Shown: piece by piece, positions 46,303 through 56,145 of the stretch
Layout of the letters: each line of letters begins with the position of its first letter
Numbering within the stretch: the first letter of the stretch is position 1
Source: Verrucomicrobiota bacterium
GTDB lineage: Bacteria; Verrucomicrobiota; Verrucomicrobiia; Opitutales; Opitutaceae
Direction of reading: 5' to 3'
DNA: 64,000 nucleotides
Assembly: GCA_023443455.1 (NCBI GenBank)
Contig: JAEZUE010000077.1
Span: 10,956 to 74,955, forward strand
Made by a program: the position numbers and the translations under genes
The notes under the pieces: generated by a model
Databases searched by the model: none
Told to the model about the DNA's origin: nothing
The model's input: only the letters and a program-made list of their open reading frames with translations

Positions 46303-48102
46303 TCAGTCGATCTTCACGTCCACGGGCAAACGCAGGTACACGTTGCGAGGATCGTTGAATTGTTCCAGCGCCCGGGCCTCGGCCCGCACCTGTTTTTCGA
46401 CCCGGCCGAACACGCCGGAGCGCACGAGATCGTCGGACGATTCCTCGAACAGCTCCTTGAGCACCTCGGCGAACTCCCGCTTTCCGGGGTATTCCACGAG
46501 TTGGAAGTCGCCGGCCACATCGGCCTGTTTCGCGGCGAAGTCGATCGCGGCGTCCAGGCCGCCGAAGTCGTCGACCAGGCCCAACGCCTTCGCATCCACC
46601 CCGGACCAGACTCGGCCCTGGGCGAGCGCCTCGACCTTCTCGCGGTCGAGTTTGCGTCCCTCGGAAACGCGATCGAGGAAGGTGCCGTAGATCCAGTCGA
46701 CCATCGACTGGATCGCGGCCAGCTCCTCCGTGGTCTTGGGGCGCGAAATCGTCTCGGTGTCGGCGAACTTGCCAGTCTTCACCACGTCGAAGGAGACGCC
46801 GATCTTCTGCGAAAGCTCCCGCACGTTGAAGACCATGCCGACCACGCCGATCGAGCCGGTGATGGTCGTGGGCTCGGCGAAGATGCGATCGGCGTAGGTG
46901 GAGATCCAGTACCCGCCCGAGGCGGCCACCGTGCCCATCGACACGATCACCGGCTTGTCCTCGCGCAGGAGGCGCAGCTCGCGCTGGATCACCTCGCTGG
47001 CGTTGGCGCTGCCGCCCGGGCTGTTGACCCGCAGCACCACGGCCCGCACCTCGTCGTCCTGCCGAAGCTGCCGGAGCTGGCGGGCGAAACGGTCGCCCCC
47101 GACCTCGCCGTCCTCCCCGCCCTCGCCGTCGACGATCACGCCCTCGGCATAGACGATCGCGATCTTGCCGGCGCCCTGGTCGTGCCGTTTGGCGGCCACT
47201 TTCAGGTAGGCGCGCAGGCCGATCTGCTTGAAGGTCTGGGCGTCGGCGGCCCCGGTGCGCTGCTTGAGCTCGTCGAGCAGCTCGTCCCAATACGCCGTCC
47301 GGTCGACCAATCCGCTCTTCACGGCGAGTTCGCCCATCTGCACCTGCGGCTGCTCGACGATCGCCTGCAACTGCGCGGCCGTGAGCTTGCGCGACTCCGC
47401 CACCTGCGCACGGATCTCGCCCCAGACATCGTCGAGCAGTTTCTGGGTCGCCTCGCGCGCCTCCGGACTGAAGTCGCTCCGGGTGTACGTCTCGGCGTAA
47501 CTCTTGTATTTGCCGGAGCGGGTCACCTGGACGCCGACCCCCAGCTTCTCGAGCGTGCCCGCCAAAAACATCGGCTCCGAGGCCAGACCGGGCATCCAGA
47601 CCATGCCGAAGGGATGCAGCACCAGCTCCGACGCCGCCGACATCACATAGTAGTCGCGGGTGTCCATGTTCTCCGCGAACGCGACCACCGGTTTGCCCGA
47701 GGCCCGGAAATCCTGCACGACGGCGCGCAGTTCGCGCAATGCCGCGTAACCGCTCCCGTAGTCCTCGGCCTGCAGGTTGCCGGTCACCAGCAGCCCCCGA
47801 ATGCGGTCGTCCTTCGCGGCCGAGCGCAGCGCCTCGTTGAGGGCGCGCAACTGCAGCCGGTTGCCGTCGGCCCCAAGCAAGCCCGCCAGCTTGCCGCCCC
47901 CCTCGAAGGGCGACGGCGCGTCGGTGATGTTCGTGCTCAGGTCGAGCACCAGAAAGGCCCCCTTTTCGACGTGCTGCTGGGGCTGCGACTCGCCCATCGC
48001 CGCCAGCATCACCATGCCCATGAACATCAGGAACGCCCCGCCGAAAACGAAGATCACCAAGGCAACCAGCGTCCCGAGGAAACTCGCAAAAAATGACTTC
48101 AT
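46303..48102 (-). CDS. sppA: Signal peptide peptidase SppA, 67K type
   Basis: 599 residues, the long tandem-domain form. An N-terminal membrane helix (about 9-35) anchors it with the active domains outside the cytoplasm. The catalytic dyad is visible: Lys200 in SGKYKSYAE of the first domain and Ser395 in AASGGYWIS of the second, with VNSPGGSANASE before it and GSIGVVG after. It degrades signal peptides left in the inner membrane and may cleave other membrane peptides. It is followed after 20 nt by sufT on the same strand. Confidence 0.94.
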   Translation of the reverse strand: MKSFFASFLGTLVALVIFVFGGAFLMFMGMVMLAAMGESQPQQHVEKGAFLVLDLSTNITDAPSPFEGGGKLAGLLGADGNRLQLRALNEALRSAAKDDRIRGLLVTGNLQAEDYGSGYAALRELRAVVQDFRASGKPVVAFAENMDTRDYYVMSAASELVLHPFGMVWMPGLASEPMFLAGTLEKLGVGVQVTRSGKYKSYAETYTRSDFSPEAREATQKLLDDVWGEIRAQVAESRKLTAAQLQAIVEQPQVQMGELAVKSGLVDRTAYWDELLDELKQRTGAADAQTFKQIGLRAYLKVAAKRHDQGAGKIAIVYAEGVIVDGEGGEDGEVGGDRFARQLRQLRQDDEVRAVVLRVNSPGGSANASEVIQRELRLLREDKPVIVSMGTVAASGGYWISTYADRIFAEPTTITGSIGVVGMVFNVRELSQKIGVSFDVVKTGKFADTETISRPKTTEELAAIQSMVDWIYGTFLDRVSEGRKLDREKVEALAQGRVWSGVDAKALGLVDDFGGLDAAIDFAAKQADVAGDFQLVEYPGKREFAEVLKELFEESSDDLVRSGVFGRVEKQVRAEARALEQFNDPRNVYLRLPVDVKID

Positions 48103-48257
48103 GGTCGGAGGCTAGTGGCGACACCCCCGGCGACAACAGCCGAAAAGGACCGGCGGAGGCGACAGCGGGACGAATGGCTCGCGCCCCCAGCCCGGTTGCG
48201 CATTTGGCCACTCCCGTCGTTGCACGGCGCGCGCTCCCTCGCATGCTGCCGCCAGCG

Positions 48258-49724
48258 ATGCCCACCACTCACGCCAGCGACGCGTCCACCACACCGAAGG
48301 AACTGCTCACCACCGGGCGGAAGGCGCTCACCGTCAACCTCGATGCCGCCGTCTACGGCACCTTCGCCGAGATCGGCGCCGGCCAGGAGGTCGCCCGCCA
48401 CTTCTTCCAGGTCGGGGGAGCCGCCGGCACGGTCGCCAAGACCATCTCGGCCTACGACATGACCTTCAGCGACGCCATCTACGGCAAGGCGCCGCGCTAC
48501 GTATCGAGGGAGCGGTTGCACACCATGCTCGACCACGAGTACGGGCTGCTCTCCGAACGCCTCGGCGCCGCCCGCGGCGCCGAAACCCGCTTCTTCGTCT
48601 TCGCCGACACCGTCGCCGCCCGCAACTACAAGGGCACCAACGAATGCCACGGCTGGATGGGGCTGCGCTTCCAGCTCGAGCCGGGCGGCCCGCCCAACGA
48701 CGTGGTCATCCATGTGCGCATGTGGGACAAGGAGAACATCCTCCAGCAGCAGGCCCTCGGCATCATCGGCGTCAACCTGCTCTACGGCGCCCTCTACCTG
48801 CACGCCAACCCGCAGGCCCTCGTCGAGTCCTTGGCCGACAACCTCGGCACCGACCGCATCGAGGTCGACATGGTCCAGTTTTCGGGTCCCGCCTTCGCCC
48901 ACGTCGACAGCCGCCTGCTCTCGCTCTTCCTCGTCGAATACGGGCTGACCAACGCCGTCCTCCTCAGCCCCGCCGGCGAAGTCCTCCAACCCTCCGAGGT
49001 GCTGCGCAAGAAGGCCGTGCTGGTGGAGCGCGGCAGCTACCGCCCCGTCACCAACGTCAACCTCGACATGTTGCGTTGCGCCGGCGCCCAGTTCGCGCAG
49101 GACCCCGCCGTGGGCGACAACGACACGATCGTGCTGGCCGAGCTCACGATGCACAACCTGCGCGCCGCCGGCGAAATCGACGCCGCCGACTTCCTCGCCC
49201 GCGCCGATCTGCTCGGCGCCGTCGGCCTGCACGTTCTCGTCTCCAACTATTCGGTCTTCTTCCGGCTCTCGCAGTACTTCCGCCGCTACACCTCCGCCCC
49301 CATCGGCGTCGTGCTCGGCATCAACACCCTGCTCGATGTGCTCGACGAACGTTTCTACGAAAACCTGCCCGGCGGCATCCTCGAGGCCATCGGCCGGCTT
49401 TTCCGGCAGGACGTGCGGCTCTACGTCTACCCGATGCACCGCACCGCGCTCGCCGCGTACTGCCCGCTGCCCGGCGTCGCCGCCCGCGACATCTACACCG
49501 CCGAGAACCTTCAGGTCGGCGACCAACTGCGCCACCTCTACGCCCATCTCCTCGAAAACCGCCACGTCGTCGGCGTGCCCGACTACGACCCGGTCGCCCT
49601 CGCCATCCCCTCCCGCGATGTCCTGCAGCGCATCCAGGCGGGCGATCCGGGTTGGGATCAGCTCGTGCCGCCCGAGGCGGCAGAATTGATCAGGGCCCGC
49701 CGACTTTTCGGCTGCACCGGGTGA
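48258..49724 (+). CDS. Conserved uncharacterised protein of the large 'TonB/NadD-misannotated' family
   Basis: 488 residues from ATG 48258. It matches a widely distributed family with the pattern LDAAVYGTFAEIGAGQEVARHFF, VAKTISAYDMTFSDAIYG and RLHTMLDHEY near the N-terminus, then FFVFADTVAARNY and WMGLRFQLEP. Relatives are often labelled nicotinate-nucleotide adenylyltransferase or even TonB receptor, but no HxGH nucleotidyltransferase motif, signal peptide or beta-barrel is present. The sequence looks like a soluble cytoplasmic enzyme; function is unknown. It is divergent from sppA with 155 nt between, and is not part of the signalling block that follows. Confidence 0.8.
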   Translation: MPTTHASDASTTPKELLTTGRKALTVNLDAAVYGTFAEIGAGQEVARHFFQVGGAAGTVAKTISAYDMTFSDAIYGKAPRYVSRERLHTMLDHEYGLLSERLGAARGAETRFFVFADTVAARNYKGTNECHGWMGLRFQLEPGGPPNDVVIHVRMWDKENILQQQALGIIGVNLLYGALYLHANPQALVESLADNLGTDRIEVDMVQFSGPAFAHVDSRLLSLFLVEYGLTNAVLLSPAGEVLQPSEVLRKKAVLVERGSYRPVTNVNLDMLRCAGAQFAQDPAVGDNDTIVLAELTMHNLRAAGEIDAADFLARADLLGAVGLHVLVSNYSVFFRLSQYFRRYTSAPIGVVLGINTLLDVLDERFYENLPGGILEAIGRLFRQDVRLYVYPMHRTALAAYCPLPGVAARDIYTAENLQVGDQLRHLYAHLLENRHVVGVPDYDPVALAIPSRDVLQRIQAGDPGWDQLVPPEAAELIRARRLFGCTG

Positions 49725-49904
49725 CCGCTCCCCAGTGCCACCCGGGCGGTCGCACCACCGCCCGGCACAAGGCCGCCCCGCGGAAAACGCCCCGCCCCAC
49801 CGCGCCCAGCATTTCCCCGACTCGCCCCTAAACTTCCGCAGGGCGCGCCCGATGATAGGCTCGCCGCATCGCGCTGCAGAATGCCGCGACGGCGACGACC
49901 AAAA

Positions 49905-50258
49905 ATGGCATTGCTCGACATCGAATCGCTGAATCCCGGGATGAAGGTGGGAAAGGACGTCATGGAGGCGTCCGGCCAGGTGCTGCTCCGCAGTGGCACC
50001 GAAATCACCGACAAGCATCTGCGTGTGCTCCGCTCGTGGGGTATCCAGCAGGTCGAGATCGAAGGGCCGAAACCACCCGACAACGAGGATTCGCTCCTGG
50101 CCCGGGCCACCCCCGAGATGGTCGAAAATGCCAACGCCGCCGTCGCCGAACGTTTCCACCACGCCGATGCCAACCACCCGGCCATCGCCGAGCTGATTCG
50201 ACTCTCCGTCCTCGAAGAGATCCGCCGGATCGTCCCGCCGCCCCGCCCCCTGGAATGA
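49905..50258 (+). CDS. Small signalling-associated protein, first gene of the HDOD/kinase locus
   Basis: 117 residues from ATG 49905; an in-frame ATG 24 nt upstream is less likely because the family-like part begins at MALLDIESLNPGMKV. Residues 5-52 (LNPGMKVGKDV, GQVLLRSGTEITDKHLRVLRSWGI) match the module often found with HD-GYP/HDOD proteins and resemble the C-terminal 45 residues of the degenerate HD-GYP regulator at 54976. The C-terminal half is helical and ends in a Pro-rich tail. The stop overlaps the HDOD start (ATGA), implying co-translation and probably complex formation. No catalytic motif. Confidence 0.7.
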   Translation: MALLDIESLNPGMKVGKDVMEASGQVLLRSGTEITDKHLRVLRSWGIQQVEIEGPKPPDNEDSLLARATPEMVENANAAVAERFHHADANHPAIAELIRLSVLEEIRRIVPPPRPLE

Positions 50259-51100
50259 GCACCACCGTCTCCCAGTTGATCGCCAAGGTCCGCACGGTCT
50301 ACTCCCTGCCGCAGACCTTCCACCGGCTGCAGGAGGTCGTCCAGAACCCCGACAGCTCGATGAGCGACATCGGCGAGGTCCTGATGGCCGACCAGGCGCT
50401 CTCCGCCCGCATCCTGCAGCTCGCCAACAGCTCCTTCTACGGCTTCCCGTCGCGCATCGAGACCATCAGCCACGCCGTCACCATGATCGGCGCCGAGCAG
50501 ATGGTCGCGCTCGTGCAGGGCACCTGCGTGGCTTCGATCTTCAGCCAGGTACCGCGCGAACTCGTCAACATGGAGTCGTTCTGGCGCCACAGCATCGCCT
50601 GCGGCGTCACCGCCCGCCTCATCGCCTCCCGCCGCCGCGAGCCCAACACCGAACGCTTCTTCCTGCTCGGCCTGCTCCACGACATCGGCCGGCTCGTCAT
50701 CTTCCAGCACCTCCCCGACGAAGCCGCCCACTGCCTCGCCCGCGCCGGCAAAGACCGCCGCCTGCTCTTCCAGTCCGAGCAATCGGTCCTCGGCTTCGAC
50801 CACGCCACTGTAGGGTACGACTTGCTCCGCACGTGGAAGCTGCCCGGCCGACTCTGCGAGCCGATCAAGATGCACCACAGCTACAACGCCGCCAGCCTCT
50901 ACCCGATCGAGACCGCCATCCTCCACACCGCCGACGTCATCGTGAACGCCATGCGCTACGGCAACAGCGGCGAACGCTACGTGCCGCCGCTGCACGCCCC
51001 CCACTGGGAACTGGCCGGCCTGGGCGCCGAAATGCTCGGCCCGCTCGAGAAGGAGATCCACCGCCAGCTCGACGAAGTCACCAAGACGATTCTCGCCTGA
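50255..51100 (+). CDS. HDOD-domain signalling protein
   Basis: 281 residues starting inside the preceding stop (ATGA). HDOD is a metal-free or metal-poor relative of HD domains found next to kinases and cyclic-di-GMP proteins. The core is visible: SLPQTFHRLQEVVQNPDSSM, DQALSARILQLANSSFYGF, ISHAVTMIGAEQM, FWRHSIACGV, LLGLLHDIGRLVIF and GFDHATVGYDLLRTWKLP. His and Asp of HDIG are kept, but as in other HDOD proteins the full HD-phosphodiesterase set is not evident. It may be a protein-interaction output for the surrounding kinases. 20 nt precede the next kinase gene. Confidence 0.87.
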   Translation: MSTTVSQLIAKVRTVYSLPQTFHRLQEVVQNPDSSMSDIGEVLMADQALSARILQLANSSFYGFPSRIETISHAVTMIGAEQMVALVQGTCVASIFSQVPRELVNMESFWRHSIACGVTARLIASRRREPNTERFFLLGLLHDIGRLVIFQHLPDEAAHCLARAGKDRRLLFQSEQSVLGFDHATVGYDLLRTWKLPGRLCEPIKMHHSYNAASLYPIETAILHTADVIVNAMRYGNSGERYVPPLHAPHWELAGLGAEMLGPLEKEIHRQLDEVTKTILA

Positions 51101-51120
51101 CCCCACCCCTGCGCCCGGAG

Positions 51121-52902
<1,782 letters not shown>

Positions 52903-52923
52903 AGGCCTTCCCCTTTCTCGACG

Positions 52924-54558
52924 ATGCCCGGCGAGCCTCAACCTCCCGGTGCGCTCCCTCCCGATCTCGAGCGCATTCTGCTCAAGGCGCTCCTTGAGCA
53001 CCTGCCCGACAATATCTACTTCAAGGACCGCGCCTGCCGGTTCCTTGCCGTCAACGAGGCCATGGCCCGCTGGGTCGGCGTCGCCCGCGAGACGCTGCTC
53101 GGCCGAAGCGACTTCGACCTGTTCGACGCCACCCACGCCGCTCCCGCCTTTGCCGACGAGCAGCGGATCATGGCCTCGGGGCAAGCGCTCCTCGACCACG
53201 AGGAAAAGGAGGTCTGGCCCGACGGACGCGTGACCTGGGTCGCGAGCACCAAAGTCCCGCTACGGGATCTCGCCGGACAGGTCATCGGCACCTTCGGCAT
53301 CTCCCGCGACATCACCGCGCGCCACGCCACCGAGGAGCACCTGCGCACGCTCACCCGCGCCCTCGACCAATGCCCGGTGTCGATCATAATTACCGATACA
53401 TCCGGCTGCATCCGTTTCGCCAACCCGGCCTTCGCCCGAACCTCCGGCTACACGCTGCGCGAGGTAGTCGGCAGCACTCCCCGCCTCCTCCGATCCGGCC
53501 ATCACGACACCGCGTTCTACACCGAACTCTGGGCCACGATCGGCGCCGGGCAAAACTGGACCGGCGAACTCTGCAACCGGCGCAAAGACGGTTCGCTCTA
53601 CTGGGAACACTCGACCATCGCGCCCGTGTTCGACGAGACCGGCGCGATCGTCAACTACATCGCCTTCAACGAGGACATCACCGAACGCCGCCGCATCGAG
53701 GAAGAGAACCGCGCCCTCGCCGCCCAGCTCAACCTTGCCCAAAAGCTCGAATCCGTCGGCCGCCTTTCCGCGGGCATCGCCCACGAGATCAACACCCCGA
53801 GCCAGTTCGTCTCCGACAATCTACGTTTCCTCGCCGAATCGCTCGCGCAACTCGAACCGTATTTCGCCGCGGTCGCCGCGCTCCAGGCCGCCGCCACCTC
53901 CCTGCCCCAGCTCGAGCCCGCCCTCGCCGCGCTCGCCGCCGCCGAGCGCTCCGCCGACCTCGCCTTCCTCCGCGAAGAACTGCCGCGCAGCATCGAACAA
54001 TCCCTCGAGGGCATGACCCGCATCGCCCGCATCGTCGGTGCCCTCAAGGACTTCGCCCACCCCGCCTCCACCGGGCGAGTTCCGACCGATCTCGCCCAAC
54101 TGCTCGAGACCACCCTCACCGTCTCGCGACACGAGTGGAAATACGCCGCCGAAGTCGCCACCGAACTCGACCCCACGTTGCCGCCCGTACCCGTCGTGCA
54201 GGACGAGATCAACCAGGCACTGCTCAATCTCGTCATCAATGCCGCCCAAGCCGTGGCTGCGGCCAACACCGAACAGCAACGGATCAAGGGCCGGATCGTC
54301 CTCCGCACCCTGCAGGAGGGCCCGTTCGCCATTGTCGAGGTCGAAGACGATGGTTGCGGCGTCGCCGACACCGTGCGCCCCCATCTATTCGAGCCCTTCA
54401 TCACCACGAAACGCGCCGACAAGGCCCCCGGCCAAGGCCTGCATGTCGTCCAGGCCATCGCCCGCCGGCACGGTGGCCGCGCGGAGTACACCCCTGCGGC
54501 CCAGCGCGGCTCGATCTTCCGTCTCATCCTCCCGCTCCAGCCTCCCCCCGCGGGCTGA
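52924..54558 (+). CDS. PAS-PAS histidine kinase without receiver
   Basis: 544 residues, cytoplasmic. Two PAS domains at about 20-135 (PDNIYFKDRACRFLAVN) and 145-255 (PVSIIITDTSGCIRFANPAF), each ending in a DIT-type PAC motif. The dimerisation helix has His287 in GIAHEINTPSQFV, a NtrB/DctB-like form with an unusually long spacer helix (Ala- and Glu-rich, 300-360). The ATPase domain follows (LLNLVINAAQAV, VEDDGCGV, GQGLHVVQAI). The stop codon lies inside a REP-like palindrome (54550-54565), so the last residues PPPAG are encoded by repeat DNA. No partner receiver is fused; the lone receiver at 61031 or the one at 54976 are candidates. Confidence 0.88.
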   Translation: MPGEPQPPGALPPDLERILLKALLEHLPDNIYFKDRACRFLAVNEAMARWVGVARETLLGRSDFDLFDATHAAPAFADEQRIMASGQALLDHEEKEVWPDGRVTWVASTKVPLRDLAGQVIGTFGISRDITARHATEEHLRTLTRALDQCPVSIIITDTSGCIRFANPAFARTSGYTLREVVGSTPRLLRSGHHDTAFYTELWATIGAGQNWTGELCNRRKDGSLYWEHSTIAPVFDETGAIVNYIAFNEDITERRRIEEENRALAAQLNLAQKLESVGRLSAGIAHEINTPSQFVSDNLRFLAESLAQLEPYFAAVAALQAAATSLPQLEPALAALAAAERSADLAFLREELPRSIEQSLEGMTRIARIVGALKDFAHPASTGRVPTDLAQLLETTLTVSRHEWKYAAEVATELDPTLPPVPVVQDEINQALLNLVINAAQAVAAANTEQQRIKGRIVLRTLQEGPFAIVEVEDDGCGVADTVRPHLFEPFITTKRADKAPGQGLHVVQAIARRHGGRAEYTPAAQRGSIFRLILPLQPPPAG

Positions 54559-54932
54559 AGCCCGCGCCACGGCCGTCCCCTTCACTCCCTTTCGCTCCCA
54601 GGCCGCGATCCCCCAGTCACCAGCCAACTCTCTCCCGCCCCGTCCACCACTGCCGCCCGCCCCCCCGCGGGCTGAAGCCCGCGCCACCACCGTCCCCTTC
54701 ACTCCCTTCGGCTCCCAGACCGTGGCGCGGCCTTCAGGCCGCGATCCCCAGTCACCAGCCAACTCCCTCCCGCCCCGTCCACCAGCCGCCAGCCCTCCCC
54801 GCGGGCTAAAGCCCGCGCCACCACCGCCCCCTGCGACCTCACACTTCCGCCCCCTACGACCTCGCTCTCCCGTCCCCTTCGACCCCGAACTCCCGCCCTC
54901 GCCCTACCCCGTGGCGCGCGCCTTCAGGCCGC
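54550..54932. repeat. REP-like array of GCGGGCT/AGCCCGC and GCGGCCT/AGGCCGC hairpins
   Basis: Palindromes GCGGGCTGAAGCCCGC occur at 54550-54565 and 54667-54682 and, as GCGGGCTAAAGCCCGC, at 54801-54816; each is followed by GCCAC. The sister hairpin GCGGCCTTCAGGCCGC, preceded by GTG, is at 54727-54742, and a variant at 54911-54932. Spacers between them share phrases such as CACCGTCCCCTTCACTCCCTT and CCAGTCACCAGCCAACTC. The same pair recurs at 63821-63905. The gap 54559-54975 has no gene. Confidence 0.8.
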
Positions 54933-54975
54933 GATCCCCCTCGCCCCGGCCAGCACGCCCGCCCGCTCCCTCGTC

Positions 54976-56139
54976 ATGAAAAATCGGATTCTCTTCGTGG
55001 ACGACGAACCCAACCTGCTCGCCGCCCTCTCCCGCAGCCTCCGCCGCCTCTTCACCTTCGACACCGCCCCCGGTGGCGCTGAGGCGCTGCAGATGATCGA
55101 CCGTCACGGCCCCTATGCGGTCGTCGTCGCCGACCAGACCATGCCGGGCATGAGCGGGATCGAACTGCTCGAAGCCGTGCGCGAGGCCGCGCCCGACACC
55201 GTGCGCATCATGCTCACGGGCAACGCCGACCAGCAGTCCGCCGTCGATGCCGTCAACCGCGGCGCCGTTTTCCGTTTCCTCAACAAACCCTGCCCGCCCG
55301 AAGTGCTCGTGCCCGCCCTCGAGACCGCCCTCAAGCACTACGAACTCGTCACCACCGAACGCGAACTGCTCGAGGGCACGCTCGCGGGCAGCGTGCAGGT
55401 GCTCACCGAAGTGCTCGGCATGGTCGCCCCCGACGCGCTCGGCCGCAGCCAGCGGCTGCACGACTCCATCGGCACCTTCGCCCGGCACCTCGGCCTCGAT
55501 CCAGTCTGGGAATACGAAGTCGCCGCCGCCCTCTCCCCCATCGGCTACGCCTCGCTGCCCGTGCTCGTGCTCCGCAAGCTCTCCGGCGGCGGCGAGCTCT
55601 CCCCCGAGGAGGCCTCCCTCGTGCGCCACACCCCGGAAGTGGGCAGCAACCTCGTCTCCAGCATCCCCCGCTTCGCCGGGGTCGCGCAGATGATCCGATA
55701 CCAGGCCAAGGACTTCAGCGGCACCGGCGTGCCCGCCGACTCGGTCTGCGGCGAGGCCATTCCCCTCGGCGCCCGCATGCTCCGCATCCTCAACGACCGC
55801 CTCACCCTCGAGCTCGACGGCATCGTCAAGCAGAACGCCCTCGTCGCCCTCCGCGACCGCCGCGGCTCCTACGACCCAGCCCTGCTCGAGAAGTGCTTCG
55901 AGTGCTTCCCCACCTTCCTCTCCAACGCACTCTCCTCCGACTTCCCCGTCGTCTACAAGCACGTCCACGAGCTCGCGCCGGGCCAGGTCCTCGTCTCCGA
56001 GATCAAGCTCGCCAACAACGTGCTGCTCGTCGCCGCCGGCGAGCGTCTCACGAAAATGGTGATCCAACGCATCGCCAACGCCGCCACCCTCAACCACGTC
56101 AAGGGCCCCTTCGCCGTGCAGGAACCCGCGACCGGCTAG
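54976..56139 (+). CDS. Response regulator with degenerate HD-GYP output domain
   Basis: 387 residues. Receiver 1-120 with Asp9-Asp10, phospho-acceptor Asp53 (VADQTMPGMSG) and Lys104. Residues about 138-290 align with HD-GYP phosphodiesterase domains of RpfG type, for example LSPEEASLVRHTPEVGSNLV and IPLGARMLRILND, but the catalytic residues are gone: HDIG is SPIG (187-190), the HHE segment is RYQAKD (241-246), and GYP is GVP. It is unlikely to hydrolyse cyclic-di-GMP and may bind it or a protein instead. Residues 332-381 (LAPGQVLVSEIKLANNVLLVAAGERLT) resemble the small protein at 49905. It sits 6 nt before the next kinase gene, which probably drives it. Confidence 0.85.
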   Translation: MKNRILFVDDEPNLLAALSRSLRRLFTFDTAPGGAEALQMIDRHGPYAVVVADQTMPGMSGIELLEAVREAAPDTVRIMLTGNADQQSAVDAVNRGAVFRFLNKPCPPEVLVPALETALKHYELVTTERELLEGTLAGSVQVLTEVLGMVAPDALGRSQRLHDSIGTFARHLGLDPVWEYEVAAALSPIGYASLPVLVLRKLSGGGELSPEEASLVRHTPEVGSNLVSSIPRFAGVAQMIRYQAKDFSGTGVPADSVCGEAIPLGARMLRILNDRLTLELDGIVKQNALVALRDRRGSYDPALLEKCFECFPTFLSNALSSDFPVVYKHVHELAPGQVLVSEIKLANNVLLVAAGERLTKMVIQRIANAATLNHVKGPFAVQEPATG

Positions 56140-56145
56140 TCTCCC

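Noticed and set aside
48258..49724. Nicotinate-nucleotide adenylyltransferase assignment
   Set aside because: The nucleotidyltransferase HxGH and ISSTxxR-type motifs are absent.
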